Source: Simmondsia chinensis | Lineage: Eukaryota; Streptophyta; Magnoliopsida; Caryophyllales; Simmondsiaceae | DNA length: 64,000 nucleotides | Direction: 5' to 3' | NCBI GenBank assembly: GCA_018398585.1 | Contig: JAGTTD010000010.1 | Location: 4,481,501 to 4,545,500, forward strand | Part shown: piece after piece, positions 1 through 10,693 of the stretch | Numbering within the stretch: the first letter of the stretch is position 1 | Layout: every line of letters begins with the position of its first letter | Translations under genes and position numbers: made by a program | Notes under the pieces: generated by a model | Told to the model about the DNA's origin: nothing | Database searches by the model: none | The model's input: only the letters and a program-made list of their open reading frames with translations

Positions 1-21
1 TGAAAACCCGACCTGTCAGAT

Positions 22-1086
22 TTATACTAGGTGAGACCGAGCTTTGTCCAAGTAGCGACAAGAGATGCTGATATTGGCTTGCAGAAAGCCCGACAACAGG
101 GTTGTCACCGGTCGGTTCTTCACTGCCGCAGTGAACTGTGGCTGCTGCTGCCCTTCCGGCTGTCCCGACCTCCTTAGGTCCCTGTTTCTTCCAACCTGGG
201 GGGTATCCAATCAATTCAAAACACCTCTCCTTGGTGTGACCCTATTTCTTACAGTGAGAACAGGTAAAACGGTTAGTGCGACGGGAATTATTTCCCATTG
301 GAGAACCTCCTGGCCCCTTCGCTGCTAAGACCGCAGCTTCGGGCATCACAAACGAGCCCGCTGCCACGCTTTGCTGCTTCTCTTCCTGACACAACACTGA
401 ATAGGCACTTCCCACAGAGGTTAAAGGTTTAGTGTTCATAAGCTGTGAACGCACAGTTGAAAAGGAAAGGTCAAGACCCATCAAAAGGTCCAACAATTTT
501 TCCATATCACGAATTTGCAAAAAAGCTTTGGCGTGTCCACAAGTACATGGCGGTATTTCGACTAGTGTGTATAATTCATCCCAAAAGGATCTCAACTTAG
601 TGAAATAAGTTGAAACAGGCAAATTTTCTTGCTTCAAATGCGAGATCTCACGTTTTAATTCGTAAATACGAGGGACATTACCTTGAGAAAATCTCTCATG
701 CAAATCAAGCCAAATATCATGTGCAGTTTCTAAATAAGTAATGCTCTCATTAATCTCTTTCGACACAGAATTTGAGAGCCAAGTTGCAACCATGGAGTCA
801 CAAGCACTCCAAGTTTCAAAATCCGGTGAATCTTCATCCGATTTGGTAATACTACCATCAAGAAATCCAATTTTTATCTTTGCTTTAAAAACCTTTAAAA
901 TAGCCCTTCTCCAAAAGGATAATTAGGTCCTGTTAAAGTGTTTTGGACAAAAATCAAGCCGGGATTATCCGAGGGATGTAGGTAAAACGGTGAGTTAACA
1001 TCAATGACTCCCCCTGTCGGGAAAGCCGGCATGATAGTTTGATCATTATTTGCTTGAGTAGTCTCGTTATTGTTAACACCCGCCAT
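22..1086 (-). pseudogene. Copia gag polyprotein, broken
   Basis: The N-terminal block (1086-895) reads as the copia-like gag N-terminus, with a YLHPSDNPGL motif typical of plant Retrotran_gag_3 proteins. The next block (793-242) is the UBN2-type gag core (VATWLSNSV, IWLDLHERFSQGN, KREISHLKQ). It runs into a CCHC zinc knuckle read as CSHCKK-stop-GHTKERC near 255-215, so an in-frame TAG interrupts the nucleic-acid-binding motif. The segment to 22 is the gag C-terminal linker. The two main blocks are not continuous (disruption around 795-895). Gag packages element RNA into virus-like particles; this copy is a relic. Confidence 0.8.
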
Positions 1087-1225
1087 ATTCTACCAAACCA
1101 AAACACAAAAACAAGCACAAGAAGCAAAGGGAAAAGAACAACTCACAAAAGACACACCAATGTGTGCTGCGGCAGTGAGGAAACAAAGGAAAAAAAAAAC
1201 GACACTTAATGCAAGAATGGAACTT

Positions 1226-1237
1226 GCTCTGATACCA
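1226..1237 (-). other. Copia primer binding site (tRNA-iMet type)
   Basis: The reverse complement of GCTCTGATACCA is TGGTATCAGAGC, the usual plant copia PBS complementary to the 3' end of initiator tRNA-Met. It abuts the LTR edge at 1238. Confidence 0.85.
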
Positions 1238-1576
1238 TGTAAAAACTTAAGATAACAATGTAAAGCTTAAGGTAAGAAGATGGGAAAAGATTATTATATT
1301 GGATGATTAAGAAATGAAACAATACAACCTATTTATACTAGATGAAGGACAAACCCAATCATCTTCCCAAGCAAAGAGTTACAAAAAGAAAAACAAAATA
1401 AAAGCTAGTAGTAATGGCCTTAATGGGCCGGTTGGGAGAGGGAGAGCAAGTGACTAAATATCTAGAGAAATAAATATCTACCTACTCACTAATTACATAA
1501 AGAATATGTTAAGAATAAATGCAGATACTAAAGTATACAAATACGAAGACATGAATATGAAATACTAATTTCAACA
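1238..1576 (-). repeat. 5' LTR of the copia element (about 339 bp)
   Basis: On the minus strand the LTR starts TGTTGAAATTAG and ends ACATGG/PBS; on the plus strand it starts TGTAAAAAC at 1238 and ends TTTCAACA at 1576. The inner edge is fixed by the abutting primer binding site. No partner LTR is in the window. Confidence 0.8.
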
Positions 1577-1976
1577 CTTTCCGTGGTTCAATCTTATTGA
1601 CTACTTAACGAAACATGACATGTCATCCTAGACAACGTCCATCTCATGGAACGTTTAAGAAAAACAATCACAGGTATTTTTGACTCGTAAAATATAATTA
1701 GACAATAAATAAATAAAATAATTTTATTTATTTAATGTTTAAAAAAAACCTAACTGATTGGGTTTTTTTAGATTACCTAATCCAATAGCCAACACTGGGA
1801 CTCCTATTGTCTACTATCCCTTTTTAGATGGCGTTGTTTTGAAGTTTTAGGTCGGGGTTATATGAACCTCTTTTCCTATAATTCACATTAGGAAAAAAAA
1901 AACATGGTCCCTTCCGCTCATGCAAACCTTACTTGCCGTTGGTTTTTGCCAAGTAAGACCCTTTTTTTTTTATCAG
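1577..1976. other. AT-rich intergenic stretch
   Basis: No coding signal seen. It contains short A and T tracts and the target site (poly-T then ATCAG, about 1960-1976) into which the downstream SINE inserted. Confidence 0.5.
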
Positions 1977-2221
1977 GCACCAATGTACTGGATCTTATTA
2001 GAACTCCGAAGTTAAGCGTGCTTGGGCTAGAGTAGTACCATGATGGGTGACCTCTTGGGAAGTCCTCGTGTTGCCAACCCTATAAGGTCGGGGGTCCTCG
2101 GAAACAACCTCTCGGCAGGGTTACACCCTCAAGGGGTAAGACTGCATACATCTACCAGCCCCGACTCCGCTTAGGCCGGAGCCCTTGAGGCACTGGGTCT
2201 GTTATTATTGTTGTAGACGCC
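1977..2221 (+). mobile_element. 5S-rRNA-headed SINE with RTE-LINE-like 3' tail
   Basis: Bases 1977-2081 match plant 5S rRNA from about its 17th base onward, including the internal pol III boxes (AAGTTAAGCGTGCTTGG and GATGGGTGACCTCTTGGGAA). Bases 2090-2221 are a body (GGTCCTCGGAAACAACCTCT, CCGGAGCCCTTGAGGCACTG) ending in a TTATTATTGTTGTA tail. The body and tail equal the 3' end of the RTE LINE at 54484-57352. A TSD is visible: CCTTTTTTTTTTATCAG at 1960-1976 and CCTTTCTTTTATCAG at 2222-2236. The 3' part also resembles the conserved 3' domain known from many angiosperm SINEs. It is not a functional 5S gene, because 5S identity stops and LINE-like sequence follows. Confidence 0.85.
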
Positions 2222-2236
2222 TTTCTTTTATCAGTA

Positions 2237-3455
2237 ATGAGGCTAGCACCCGGGGCTTCTATCATTTTCTATTTGGTCCCTAAGCCAATAACAAATGCGA
2301 GGTATGCAGTCTTACTTTTGCAAAGAGGGTCATGCATCACAGAGGGAATTATTTTTCGTTTCATGGTCGATTTAAGATTGAGATGAATTCTGCTTTGTTG
2401 AATAGTAGGCTGATGAAAGTAGCTAAATCCTAATTTGTTAGTGTTTTTTTTTTGTTTTTTTATAATTGACCCATCGTGGAATTTTATTAAAAAGGAAGAA
2501 AGGTACAATTTACAATCCGGTCAAGAGATTCTAAGCAACAAACGATCCCAACAACACAATAACACCAAAAAAGACCAAAACACACCAAACCAAGATGCCA
2601 AAAACACCCCAAAAAACACCAACAAAACACCGATAACACACCCGAACCATCAAAAGCACCAACAAAACGCCTAGTGTTAAAGCACAAATTGGAGTTAGAT
2701 GCTTCATTTATGAAATCTTTTTCTTAGTTAACATGAATGTTAATGTGATTTTGAGTCATTAAACCTAGGGATGCGGCAATGGAGCAAGGCAGGTGTGAAG
2801 GTACCTCCATACCTGTATTTAGGGATGCACATGGTCCGGGCTTGTGGATTTTGGATATCAAGCCGGACCTTTTCTTCTTACAAGCCAAAATGGATCAAAC
2901 CCTAATTATGGAGCGGTCCTATCCAGTTTATGGTTTTTACCTCAATAATAAACAATATTATAAAGATTATTATTAACCTAATTAAGAAATCAAAAAGTTA
3001 ACAATAAAATCATCATCAACTACAAAATCATCCCTAAATATGAAAACATTACTTCTCTTACCAATTTACATATTTACCCTTCAATTAAACTGGTGTAGAG
3101 GTGGTCAAAATCGGGTTCTACTTAGGATTATTAGAGGTTTTCAGGATTGGAAGTGTAGAATTGAATCGAGAATTGTTAGATTCTACTAAACATATAGTAT
3201 AATTTTTTTCGGAATTTAAAATTAGTTATACAGTTCTCGAAAGTTTTTTTAAAGGCCACAACTTACAACAATACTATAAAAAATACAATGAAATAAAATA
3301 ATACATTATCATTAAAATAGATGTCTCATTCCATGGTCAAATAACCGTGAGAGCTTTCAACTGCTAATCAAACTATATATTAAGGTTGCAGCTTACAATT
3401 AAGCTTAATTTAAGGTTTTAAGAGTATATAAATGCTTAATTTAACTTGCTAATCA

Positions 3456-3507
<52 letters not shown>

Positions 3508-4247
3508 GTTGCAACATAAAATTAAGCTTAATTTAAGTTTCATGAGAGTATATAAATGCTAAATTTAACTTTCTACTTTATAATAAAGAGTAAGTTCGTT
3601 TATAGTATATAAATTTTATATTTTATAACTTTTTATTTGTATGCATTGGTAAGATCAAAGTAGGATCAGTAGAATTGTCAATTAGTATTAAAAATCTATC
3701 CCTTAGTTTCGTTTCATACTAATGAATTGTAAGATTCTATAAAATTGAGATTTTACTCAAGATTTAGATCGATGGATGATAGTGAGATCTTAGAATGATA
3801 AGATTTTAAGATTTGAATTGGGACTTTAATAAACTATATTGTAGTGTAGTAAAACTTGTCAATCTATAGATATACTCTTTGAGTTACATAAATTTTAAAA
3901 ATGATAATGATTTACAGTTTCGGTCCGATCTACATTTCTCAAAATTATAAAACCGAACCCCTTTTTATAAATAGTAAATCAGGCCTAGCCGTAAAATATG
4001 GTTGGTAAGGAGATGACTAGTGCACCAATGATCATCCCAAAAGGATATATTTTTACTATCACACCTCCTTTCCATCTAATTTATTTTTTTCCATAGTTCT
4101 CTATTATTAAAGATTTTTCTCCATACAAAATCCTTCTACTTCGGAACATGACCCAAGAAGCCGTACTCCTTAATTTTTTACAGATCCAAAATAGGAAGAA
4201 AAACGGCTCTTGGATTTGTCATCGGGGATGTATATAGTAAATACCTA
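2237..4247. other. Gene-free AT-rich intergenic DNA with repeat relics
   Basis: No gene recognised. It contains an A/C-rich stretch (2530-2680), a GGTCCGGGCTTG-type dispersed-repeat relic (about 2815-2940), a second relic near 3090-3250, a tandem duplication with a TA microsatellite (3362-3575) and another relic around 3900-3990. Short ORFs here have low-complexity composition. Confidence 0.5.
3362..3575. repeat. Imperfect tandem duplication split by a (TA)n microsatellite
   Basis: CTAATCAAACTATATATTAA is followed by TTGCAGC..AATTAAGCTTAATTTAAG and AGAGTATATAAATGC, and this whole block recurs at about 3446-3575. In the second copy the TATATA part has expanded to roughly 22 TA dinucleotides (about 3458-3502). 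Confidence 0.75.
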
Positions 4248-4608
4248 GTGGCGGGACACTGGAATATAAAATCTTCTTCGGTCCTTTTAGCCAAAGCAAT
4301 TGTGGCACAAGAAGGATTCAGAAAAGTTGTGATCTTAGGACACTTCAATATTTGGTTGGGAGGTGATAGTCTAGTAGTTATCATATCATTCAAGGTGAAA
4401 CTACTGCGCCTTAGAAAATCAGAAGGTAACAGAAGATATTTTGTAGTTTATTCAAGACTGTACGAACACAAAAATCATACATTGCTATAAAGAGACAAAT
4501 AGGGTGGCTAATTGGATTGCAAAATTTGGACACTCTGTCCTGACAAATGTTTATTGGTCTCTTCCATTTTCTCCTACTCTTGCGAAGCTGCTTCATGAAG
4601 ATATTTAG
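4248..4608 (+). pseudogene. Degenerate RNase H-like (RVT_3) relic of a non-LTR retroelement
   Basis: The frame from 4248 reads AKAIVAQEGFRKVVILG and IWLGGDSLVVI, matching the plant RVT_3 RNase H pattern (AxAxxREGLxxA ... DSLxVV). After a frameshift, CYKETNRVANWIAKFGH at 4483-4533 matches the RVT_3 end (RExNxVADxLAxxG), stopping at 4608. No reverse transcriptase core is nearby, so this is a small coding relic, either of an L1-type LINE or of a host RNase-H-like gene. Confidence 0.6.
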
Positions 4609-4709
4609 GTAAAGTTGTCCAAAGGAGAGCAATCTAAGGCTTTCTTACCTTCCCAAAAACTGTCATCATAAAAATTGAATATTCCATGTTATTACCCTAT
4701 GGATCGGTG

Positions 4710-4850
4710 ACCTCTTTGGAAATCCTTGTGTTGCACCCCTCGGGTTAGGAGTTCTCAAAAACAGCTTTCTGAAGGAGAAAGGTTGTGTAGATCCACTCTC
4801 CAAGACCCTACTTAGGTGGAAGCCATTGGGACACCGTGAATGTTGCCTAG
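4710..4850 (+). mobile_element. 5'-truncated 5S-headed SINE copy
   Basis: It starts inside the 5S-derived head (ACCTCTTTGGAAATCCTTGT, matching 5S box C), passes through the body (GGTTAGGAGTTCTCAAAAAC, GGTGGAAGCCATTGGGACAC) and ends at a degraded GTTG tail. A 17-bp TSD with one mismatch flanks it: TACCCTATGGATCGGTG (4693-4709) and TACCCTATGGATTGGTG (4851-4867). Because the TSD sits directly at the truncation point, this copy was inserted already truncated. Confidence 0.8.
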
Positions 4851-4877
4851 TACCCTATGGATTGGTGTATTAGTTTT

Positions 4878-5352
4878 TGTGTGGAAATAAACAATTCTGC
4901 CTATATGCAATCGAATCAAATACCACGACAAATCGAGAAATAAATAGACTAAAAGAGAAAAGAAACAATAGACACAATGATTTATGTAGAAACCCCTTTA
5001 CAATCGAAAGGGGAGAAAACCACAGGCGAAGATCGGAACTTTTATTATTGAATCAAAAGAAGAATTGCAATATTTCTCTCACACTCAATTTTATTGGTGG
5101 CGGTGCCTCTGGGGGAAAATACCTCGCTTTAGAATTGCATACATTATGACGTAATCTTATGTCCGTATTTATAGAGCTGGGAAAAACGTGCTTCCTGATC
5201 GATCGTTACTTCACCGATCAATCGCCACGCTCACTGGAGGCGTCCTTCTTTTACGTAACTTTCCCGATCGATCGAGCTGCACCCCGATCGATCGGCCTTC
5301 TCACGGCTTCTCTTCTTAAAATACCAAGTAATTTTGAGATATTTTCCTAACA
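4878..5352 (-). repeat. 3' LTR of the 4.9-9.9 kb copia element
   Basis: On the plus strand it starts TGTGTGGAAATAAAC and ends TTTTCCTAACA. It contains several CGATCGATCG motifs and ACACAATGATTTA. It matches 9425-9880 with scattered substitutions and small indels. Confidence 0.9.
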
Positions 5353-5439
5353 AATCTCCACCTTGGCTCAAAATTAACGTCAACAATAAAATAACTTCAC
5401 CTTCTCCACAAACGCCCTCTCAACCGGGGCTAACACACA

Positions 5440-6878
5440 TCAAACTGAAAGACCCATCAAATTTGAGCAGTCCTCGAATTTGCTCCCTGGTAGAACCTTA
5501 GTGAACATGTCAACTGGATTGTCCTCAGTCCCAATTTTCTTCAACTCTACCTTCCGCTCGTTAATCAGATCTCTAATAAAATGATGCTTCACATCTATAT
5601 GCTTCGTTCTGTCATGATGTGACATCTGATCTTTCGCTAGGTGAATGGCGGACTGACTATCACAGTAGACTTTAACTGTGCTCTGCTCAACACTGATTTC
5701 ACTGATCAAACCTCTCAACCAGACGGCTTCTTTGAATGCTTCTGTCACTGCCATATACTCCGCCTCGGTAGTAGACTGTGCTGTAACAGACTGTAAACAC
5801 GCTCTCCAACTGATAGTTGTGTCACCTAAACAAAACACATATCTCGATGTGGACTTCCTCTTATTGAGGTCTCCACCATAATCAGAATCTACATACCTAA
5901 CCAAGCAGCACTTACTTTTCTCATATTTCAAACACAAATTAGAAGTTCCACGAAGATACTTGAGAATCCACTTCACAGCATGCCAATGCTCTTTACCTGG
6001 ATTCGCCATGTACCTACTAACTTTGCTCACTGCAAAAGCAATATCTGGACGCGTATAAACCATTGCATACATAATACTGCCCACTGCACTAGAATAGGGA
6101 ATCTGAGACATGTTCCTAACATCCTTCTCAGTCTGAGGCGAATCTAATGCTGAGAGTCTGAAGTGAGCTGCTAAGGGCGTACTAACTGGATTAGCATGCT
6201 TCATATGAAACCTATCTAACACCTTCTCAATATACTTCTCCTGAGACAAGTATAATTTTTTGGCTTTTCGGTCTCTACAAATCTCCATGCCTAAAATCTT
6301 CTTAGCTGCTCCAAGATCTTTCATCTCAAACTCACTCTTCAACATAGATTTCAAATTATCAACATCCTTCATGTTTCGTGCTGCAATCAACGTACAAAAG
6401 CAAATAAACAAAGCATAATCAGTCTTTCTGAAGCACACACAACTATCGTACTTACTCCTGATGTACCCATGACCTGTCATGAACTGATCAAATCTCCTAT
6501 ACCACTGCCTACGAGATTGCCTCAAACCATATAAAGACTTCTTAAGAAACATACATGATCTTCCTTTCCTTTTACAACAAAACCCTCGAGCTGATGCATA
6601 AAGATACTCTCTTTTAGTTCACCATGCAAAAATGCAGTCTCCACATCTAACTGCTCAAGCTCCAAGTCATGCATGGCAACCAAAAACAAAAGTGCACGAA
6701 TCAAAGTATGTCTAACTACAGGTGAAAATATGTCATGAAAATGAATACCCTGTACTTGACTGTAGCCTTTAGCTACCAAACGTGCCTTGTATCTTGCATC
6801 TTCAACTCCAGGAATGCCCTCTTTTCTTTTGAAGACCCATTTGCAACCAATAAGTCTTTTCTCTGTTTGAGGCTTCAC
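5440..6878 (-). pseudogene. Copia reverse transcriptase and RNase H, disrupted
   Basis: The N-terminal block (6878-6522) has KWVFKRKEG, ARLVAKGYSQ and LDVETAFLHGEL. A frameshift near 6540 leads to SLYGLRQSRRQWY and the rest to 5440. The catalytic YVDD box should follow YALFICF, but the frame reads FCTLIAAR, so the aspartate pair has been deleted. The RNase H part is well kept (VGSIMYAMVYTRPDIAF, VDSDYGGDLNKRKS, TEAEYMAVTEA, KHIDVKHHFIRD). It would copy element RNA to DNA; the lost YVDD makes this copy inactive. Confidence 0.9.
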
Positions 6879-7156
6879 TAGTTACCATGTCTGGTTCTTA
6901 TGAAGAGACTGCATCTCTTCATTCATAGCAACGAGCCACTTCTCAGCATCTGATCTTGATACAGCCTCTGAATAAGAAGTCGGTTCACTGTCATCTAACG
7001 ACTCAGCAGTAGTGAGGGCATAAGTAATAAGTAATCATCTCCTCATACCCATATCTCTTTGGAGGCCTGATATGACCCCTCGGTCTACCACCAGCTATAG
7101 TATTATTCTCCACCTGCTAACCTTGCATGATCAGTAACAACATCAAAAACCCGTAC

Positions 7157-7357
7157 CTAAGGTACTGGAATACTCTCTAGCTGAACAACCTGCTGATCTG
7201 ACTGTATCTCTGTAACTTTAGGTGTCTCAACCTGAACTGTATCACTGTCAATGGAGGGTGTGTGCGGCGGATTAAGTAGAGCAGACTCATTAAAGGTAAC
7301 ATCTCTACTAGTCAGAAACTTCTGAGCACTTGGATCCCACAATCTGTATCCCTTCAC
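7157..7357 (-). pseudogene. Copia integrase C-terminal region fragment
   Basis: [23 protein letters not shown] is the standard copia integrase C-terminal signature, seen here as GYRLWDP and SRDVTFNE. It is followed by a low-complexity acidic linker. It is separated from the upstream core (7694) and the downstream RT by stops. Confidence 0.8.
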
Positions 7358-7693
7358 ACCTGACGAATAACCAAAAAAGATGCATTTCTTGGCCTAGGCT
7401 CCAGCTTACCATCATTTACATATGCATATGCAGGACAACCAAAAAAATTTAATCTGAGAATAATTAGAAGTAGAACCAGACCATACCTCTTTAGGTGTCT
7501 TCATCTACAATGAAGAATGCGGTGTCTTGTTCACAAGATAGCAAGCCATGCTAACTGCTTCTGCCCACCATTCTCTTTTCAAACCTGCATTTGAAAGCAT
7601 ACATCGAGCCTTCTCAAGTAACGTCCTGTTCAATCTTTCAGCTACTCCATTTTGGTGAGGTCGACCTGTACATGTTCTGTGTATGACTATACC

Positions 7694-8513
7694 CTAATCT
7701 TCACAAAATCTAGTGAAGTCACCTTCAACAAACTCAAGACCATTATCGGTCATCAACCTCTTGATCGGCTTCCCTGTCTGTTTTTCAAGCAGAATCTTCC
7801 ATTTCTTGAAGACAACATACACTTCATTTTTCTGCTTCAGAAAATAGACCCAAACTTTACGTGAGTAATCATCAGTAAACGTTAGAAGATACCTGGACCC
7901 ACCTTTAGAAGCCACTCTGGAAGGTCCCCACAGATCAGAATGTATGTAATCTAACATTCCATTTGTCTGATGCACTGCTGACTTGAAGCTGACTCTTTTC
8001 TGCTTCCTATAAACATAGTGCTTACAGAATTCCATCAGTCCTATTGACTGACCACAAAGTAGTCCCATTTTACTCAGCTCAGACAATGCCTTATCACCAA
8101 TGTGACCCATTCTCATGTGACACAGTCTTGTGATCTCTGCATCTATCATAGCAGATGTGGAAACAATAACTGAACCTGTCACGATTGTACCTGCAAGCTC
8201 ATACAAAGTACCAACCCTATTTCCTTTCATCACAACTAAAGCACCCTTACTGACCCGCATGACTCCACCTTCAGCAGTGTACTTGTACCCACTAGACTTA
8301 AGGGTACCTAGAGAAATCAAGTTCTTCTTTAATTCTTGGATCATCACTCAAGGTTCTAATAGCCCCATCAAACATCCTCAAATGGACTGTTCCAATCCCC
8401 ACTACCTTACAAGCAGCATCGTTACCCATCAAGACAACTCCACCTTGTATAGACTTATACGTAGAGAACCAGTCTCTATTTGGAGTAACGTGATATGAAC
8501 AACCCGAATCCAC
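7694..8513 (-). pseudogene. Copia protease, GAG-pre-integrase and integrase core
   Basis: The retropepsin active site reads DSGCSYHVT near 8511-8485. It is followed by the pre-integrase HHCC region (LCHMRMGHIGDKALSELSK ... CKHYVYRKQKR; the CxxC half is degraded to CKHYVYR) and the integrase core (LDYIHSDLWGPS, FTDDYSRKVWVYFLK, LMTDNGLEF), which supply D and D of the DDE triad. A frame change near 8347-8298 separates protease from integrase. Confidence 0.85.
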
Positions 8514-8671
8514 GACTCACTTATCCTTGGACCTGGACTAAGAATCAACAACTAATAGAAACTCCCCTTCACTATCATCCTGTACAACACTGGCCTCAGC
8601 GGACTTGTCTTTGCCCTGGTCACCCCTGTTAACCTTTTTCAATTTATTTTTGTACTTGTAACAGTCTTTCT

Positions 8672-9388
8672 TTATGTGCCCTTTCTTGTAATAATAATGG
8701 TACGACAGGTTCTTATGTCTAGATTTAAACCTAGGCTTTTTCCACCATTGGATCCCCTATGTTTTGGTCTACCTCTCACATGCAAACTATTACCTGAGTC
8801 ATTCACCGAGTCAGATAACTCCCTATCTACCCATTCTTTACTCACAATGTTTCTTTTCACCTCATCAACAGTAATGGTCGGCCTACCCCCGTATATCATG
8901 CTTTCTACGAAGCTCTTATACGAATTAGGGAGCGAACACAGTAATAACATAGCTTGATCCTCGTCCTTAGGGACATCATCCAATTCCTTTAATTCTTGTA
9001 TAATAGAGGTAAACTCGCTAAGATGGTTTTTAAGAGATGTACCTTCTGTTATATGGAAAGTGAACAACCGACGCTTCACTACGAGTTTGTTGGAGACTGG
9101 CTTGTGGCAAAACATGTCTAATAATTTCTCTCATAACTCCTTTACGGTTTCCATCTCCAATACCTCTGACAGAACATCATCAGCCAAACACATCTGTATC
9201 GTTGTGACAGCCTTATCATCCATCTCTTCCCATTGTGCCTCGGTCATAGCCTCAGGTTTCTTCTCTTTCCCCTCCAGTGCTTTCTTCAAGCCGTTCTGAG
9301 TCAGGAGTCCTTTCACACGAACTTGCCATAAGCTGAAGCTTCCCTAACCATTGAACTTCTCTACCTGGGTCTTAATACCTGATGCCAT
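8672..9388 (-). pseudogene. Copia gag, disrupted
   Basis: It starts MASGIKTQVEKFN at 9388. The body has LTQNGLKKALEGKE, MTEAQWEEMDDKA and LEGTSLKNHLSEF-like text that fits UBN2 copia gag. Stops near 9347 and 9131 break the frame. Toward 8690-8640 a zinc-knuckle-like stretch (KKGHIKKDC) has lost its first cysteines. Gag would form the particle shell; this copy cannot. Confidence 0.8.
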
Positions 9389-9424
9389 TGTACCAATTCG
9401 AAGAACCAGGCTCTGATACCAATT

Positions 9425-9880
9425 TGTGCGGAAATAAACAATTCTCCTGGTATGCAATTGAATCAAATGCCACGACAAATCGAGAAATAAATGGAATAAA
9501 AGAGAAAAGAAACAATAGACACAATGATTTACATGAAAACCCCTTTACAATCGAAAGGGGAGAAAACCACGGGCGAAGATCGAAGCTTTTATTATTGAAT
9601 CAAAAGAAAAATTACAATATTTCTCTCATACTCAATTTTATTGGTGGCGGCGCCGTTGGGGGAAAATGCCTCACTTTAGAATTGGATACATTGTGACGTA
9701 ATCCTACGTCAGTATTTATAGAGTTGGGAAAAACGCGCTGCCCGATCGATCAGCTAGCTCACTGGAGGCGTCCTTCTTTTACGTAACTTTTCCGATCGAT
9801 CGAGCTGCACCCTGATCGATCGGCCTTCTCACGGCTTCTCTTCTTAAAATACCAAGTAATTTTGAGACATTTTCCTAACA
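9425..9880 (-). repeat. 5' LTR of the 4.9-9.9 kb copia element
   Basis: It starts TGTGCGGAAATAAAC and ends TTTTCCTAACA. The PBS (minus TGGTATCAGAGCC, 9421-9409) lies just inside it with a 3-nt gap. It is followed by the TSD copy GTTTT. Confidence 0.9.
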
Positions 9881-9885
9881 GTTTT

Positions 9886-10693
9886 GTAGTTCGCAAATTC
9901 TGTAAAATAATTTTTTAGGCCAAAAGTAATACGTATTTCATAAAATAATTTAAATAAAGGTGTGAAAAGGTGTAAAATTTGTTGTTCTTTGTTGGTGAGC
10001 CCACCATTTCTGCGTTGTTTCCCTCATCCCACATGCAAACTGTAATATAAAGACACTGTTAATAAAAAAGAACTGGATAAGAGGCCCAATTTACACCCAT
10101 ATACACTATCGTTTTGGACTATTTTATTAAGTACATATAACTTTTATACAAGAATATTATTTCACAGGATTTGTAAATTAAAAAGCTAACGCATCAAATA
10201 TCGGATTATATTATATAATTTACCCAAAATTTTAACATATAAAAAAGTTACACTATCAAAAGCTTCTCCTCACTTGGCCTAACTAGTAAAATCCAATCAC
10301 GGATGACGTTTCTAATCCCAATAATCATCACTACTAGACCGAGCCTTGCCCGAAACTAGAGCTCTCATATGTTTGACCCCTTTGTCATAGCCTTTGCATG
10401 AGTATAAGCCACACCCACATTATCTTCCACTCCAAATGAAAGGCCCAGATCACCATAAACTCAATCTATCCACAAATTCACAAATTCAGTCTCCTTTAAG
10501 CCCCACAATATCATCCATCACACCCATTTTATACCACTTGATCACCATGCAAAGACACATGTAAACTTCATAAAGGAACCGTCTTTCATGCCAAATTGAA
10601 CCATAAAAAAGGGGGGAAGTCAGAATTTGAAGGGTCTTGTTCAGTTGCACACCAAGTGTTTGTTGAACTGATTGAACCAGTTTGGTGCTTGTC
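9886..10693. promoter_or_regulatory. Intergenic DNA upstream of HPR1 (promoter side)
   Basis: The span between the copia TSD and the HPR1 start codon. It must hold the HPR1 promoter and 5'UTR, but I see no TATA box or motif I would stake a position on. It is AT-rich to about 10260, then more mixed. Confidence 0.35.

Larger units (their letters stand above)
1..1576 (-). mobile_element. Ty1/copia LTR retrotransposon, 5' portion (runs off window)
   Basis: Read on the minus strand this is, in order, a 5' LTR (1576-1238), a tRNA-Met-type primer binding site (1237-1226) and a copia gag running to base 1. Protease, integrase and RT would lie left of the window. The LTR has TG...CA ends. Gag is broken by a stop or frameshift between its two ORF blocks and by a stop in the zinc knuckle, so the element is not autonomous. 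The second LTR is outside the window, so neither age nor TSD can be judged; CTTTC just after 1576 is the candidate TSD. Confidence 0.85.
4878..9880 (-). mobile_element. Complete but defective Ty1/copia LTR retrotransposon
   Basis: Two related LTRs (4878-5352 and 9425-9880) bound gag, protease, integrase, RT and RNase H in copia order on the minus strand. A 5-bp TSD GTTTT occurs at 4873-4877 and 9881-9885. The PBS is at 9409-9421, and a polypurine tract (minus AAGGTGGAGATT) lies next to the 3' LTR at 5353-5366. The ORFs carry multiple stops and frameshifts, and the RT YVDD motif is lost. The LTRs differ in length and at many bases, so this is an old insertion. Confidence 0.92.

Noticed and set aside
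1977..2081. Functional 5S rRNA gene
   Set aside because: The first ~16 bases of 5S are absent, substitutions occur and the sequence continues into a LINE-like body with a TSD; it is a SINE head. A Cassandra-type TRIM was also considered, but no LTR pair is present.
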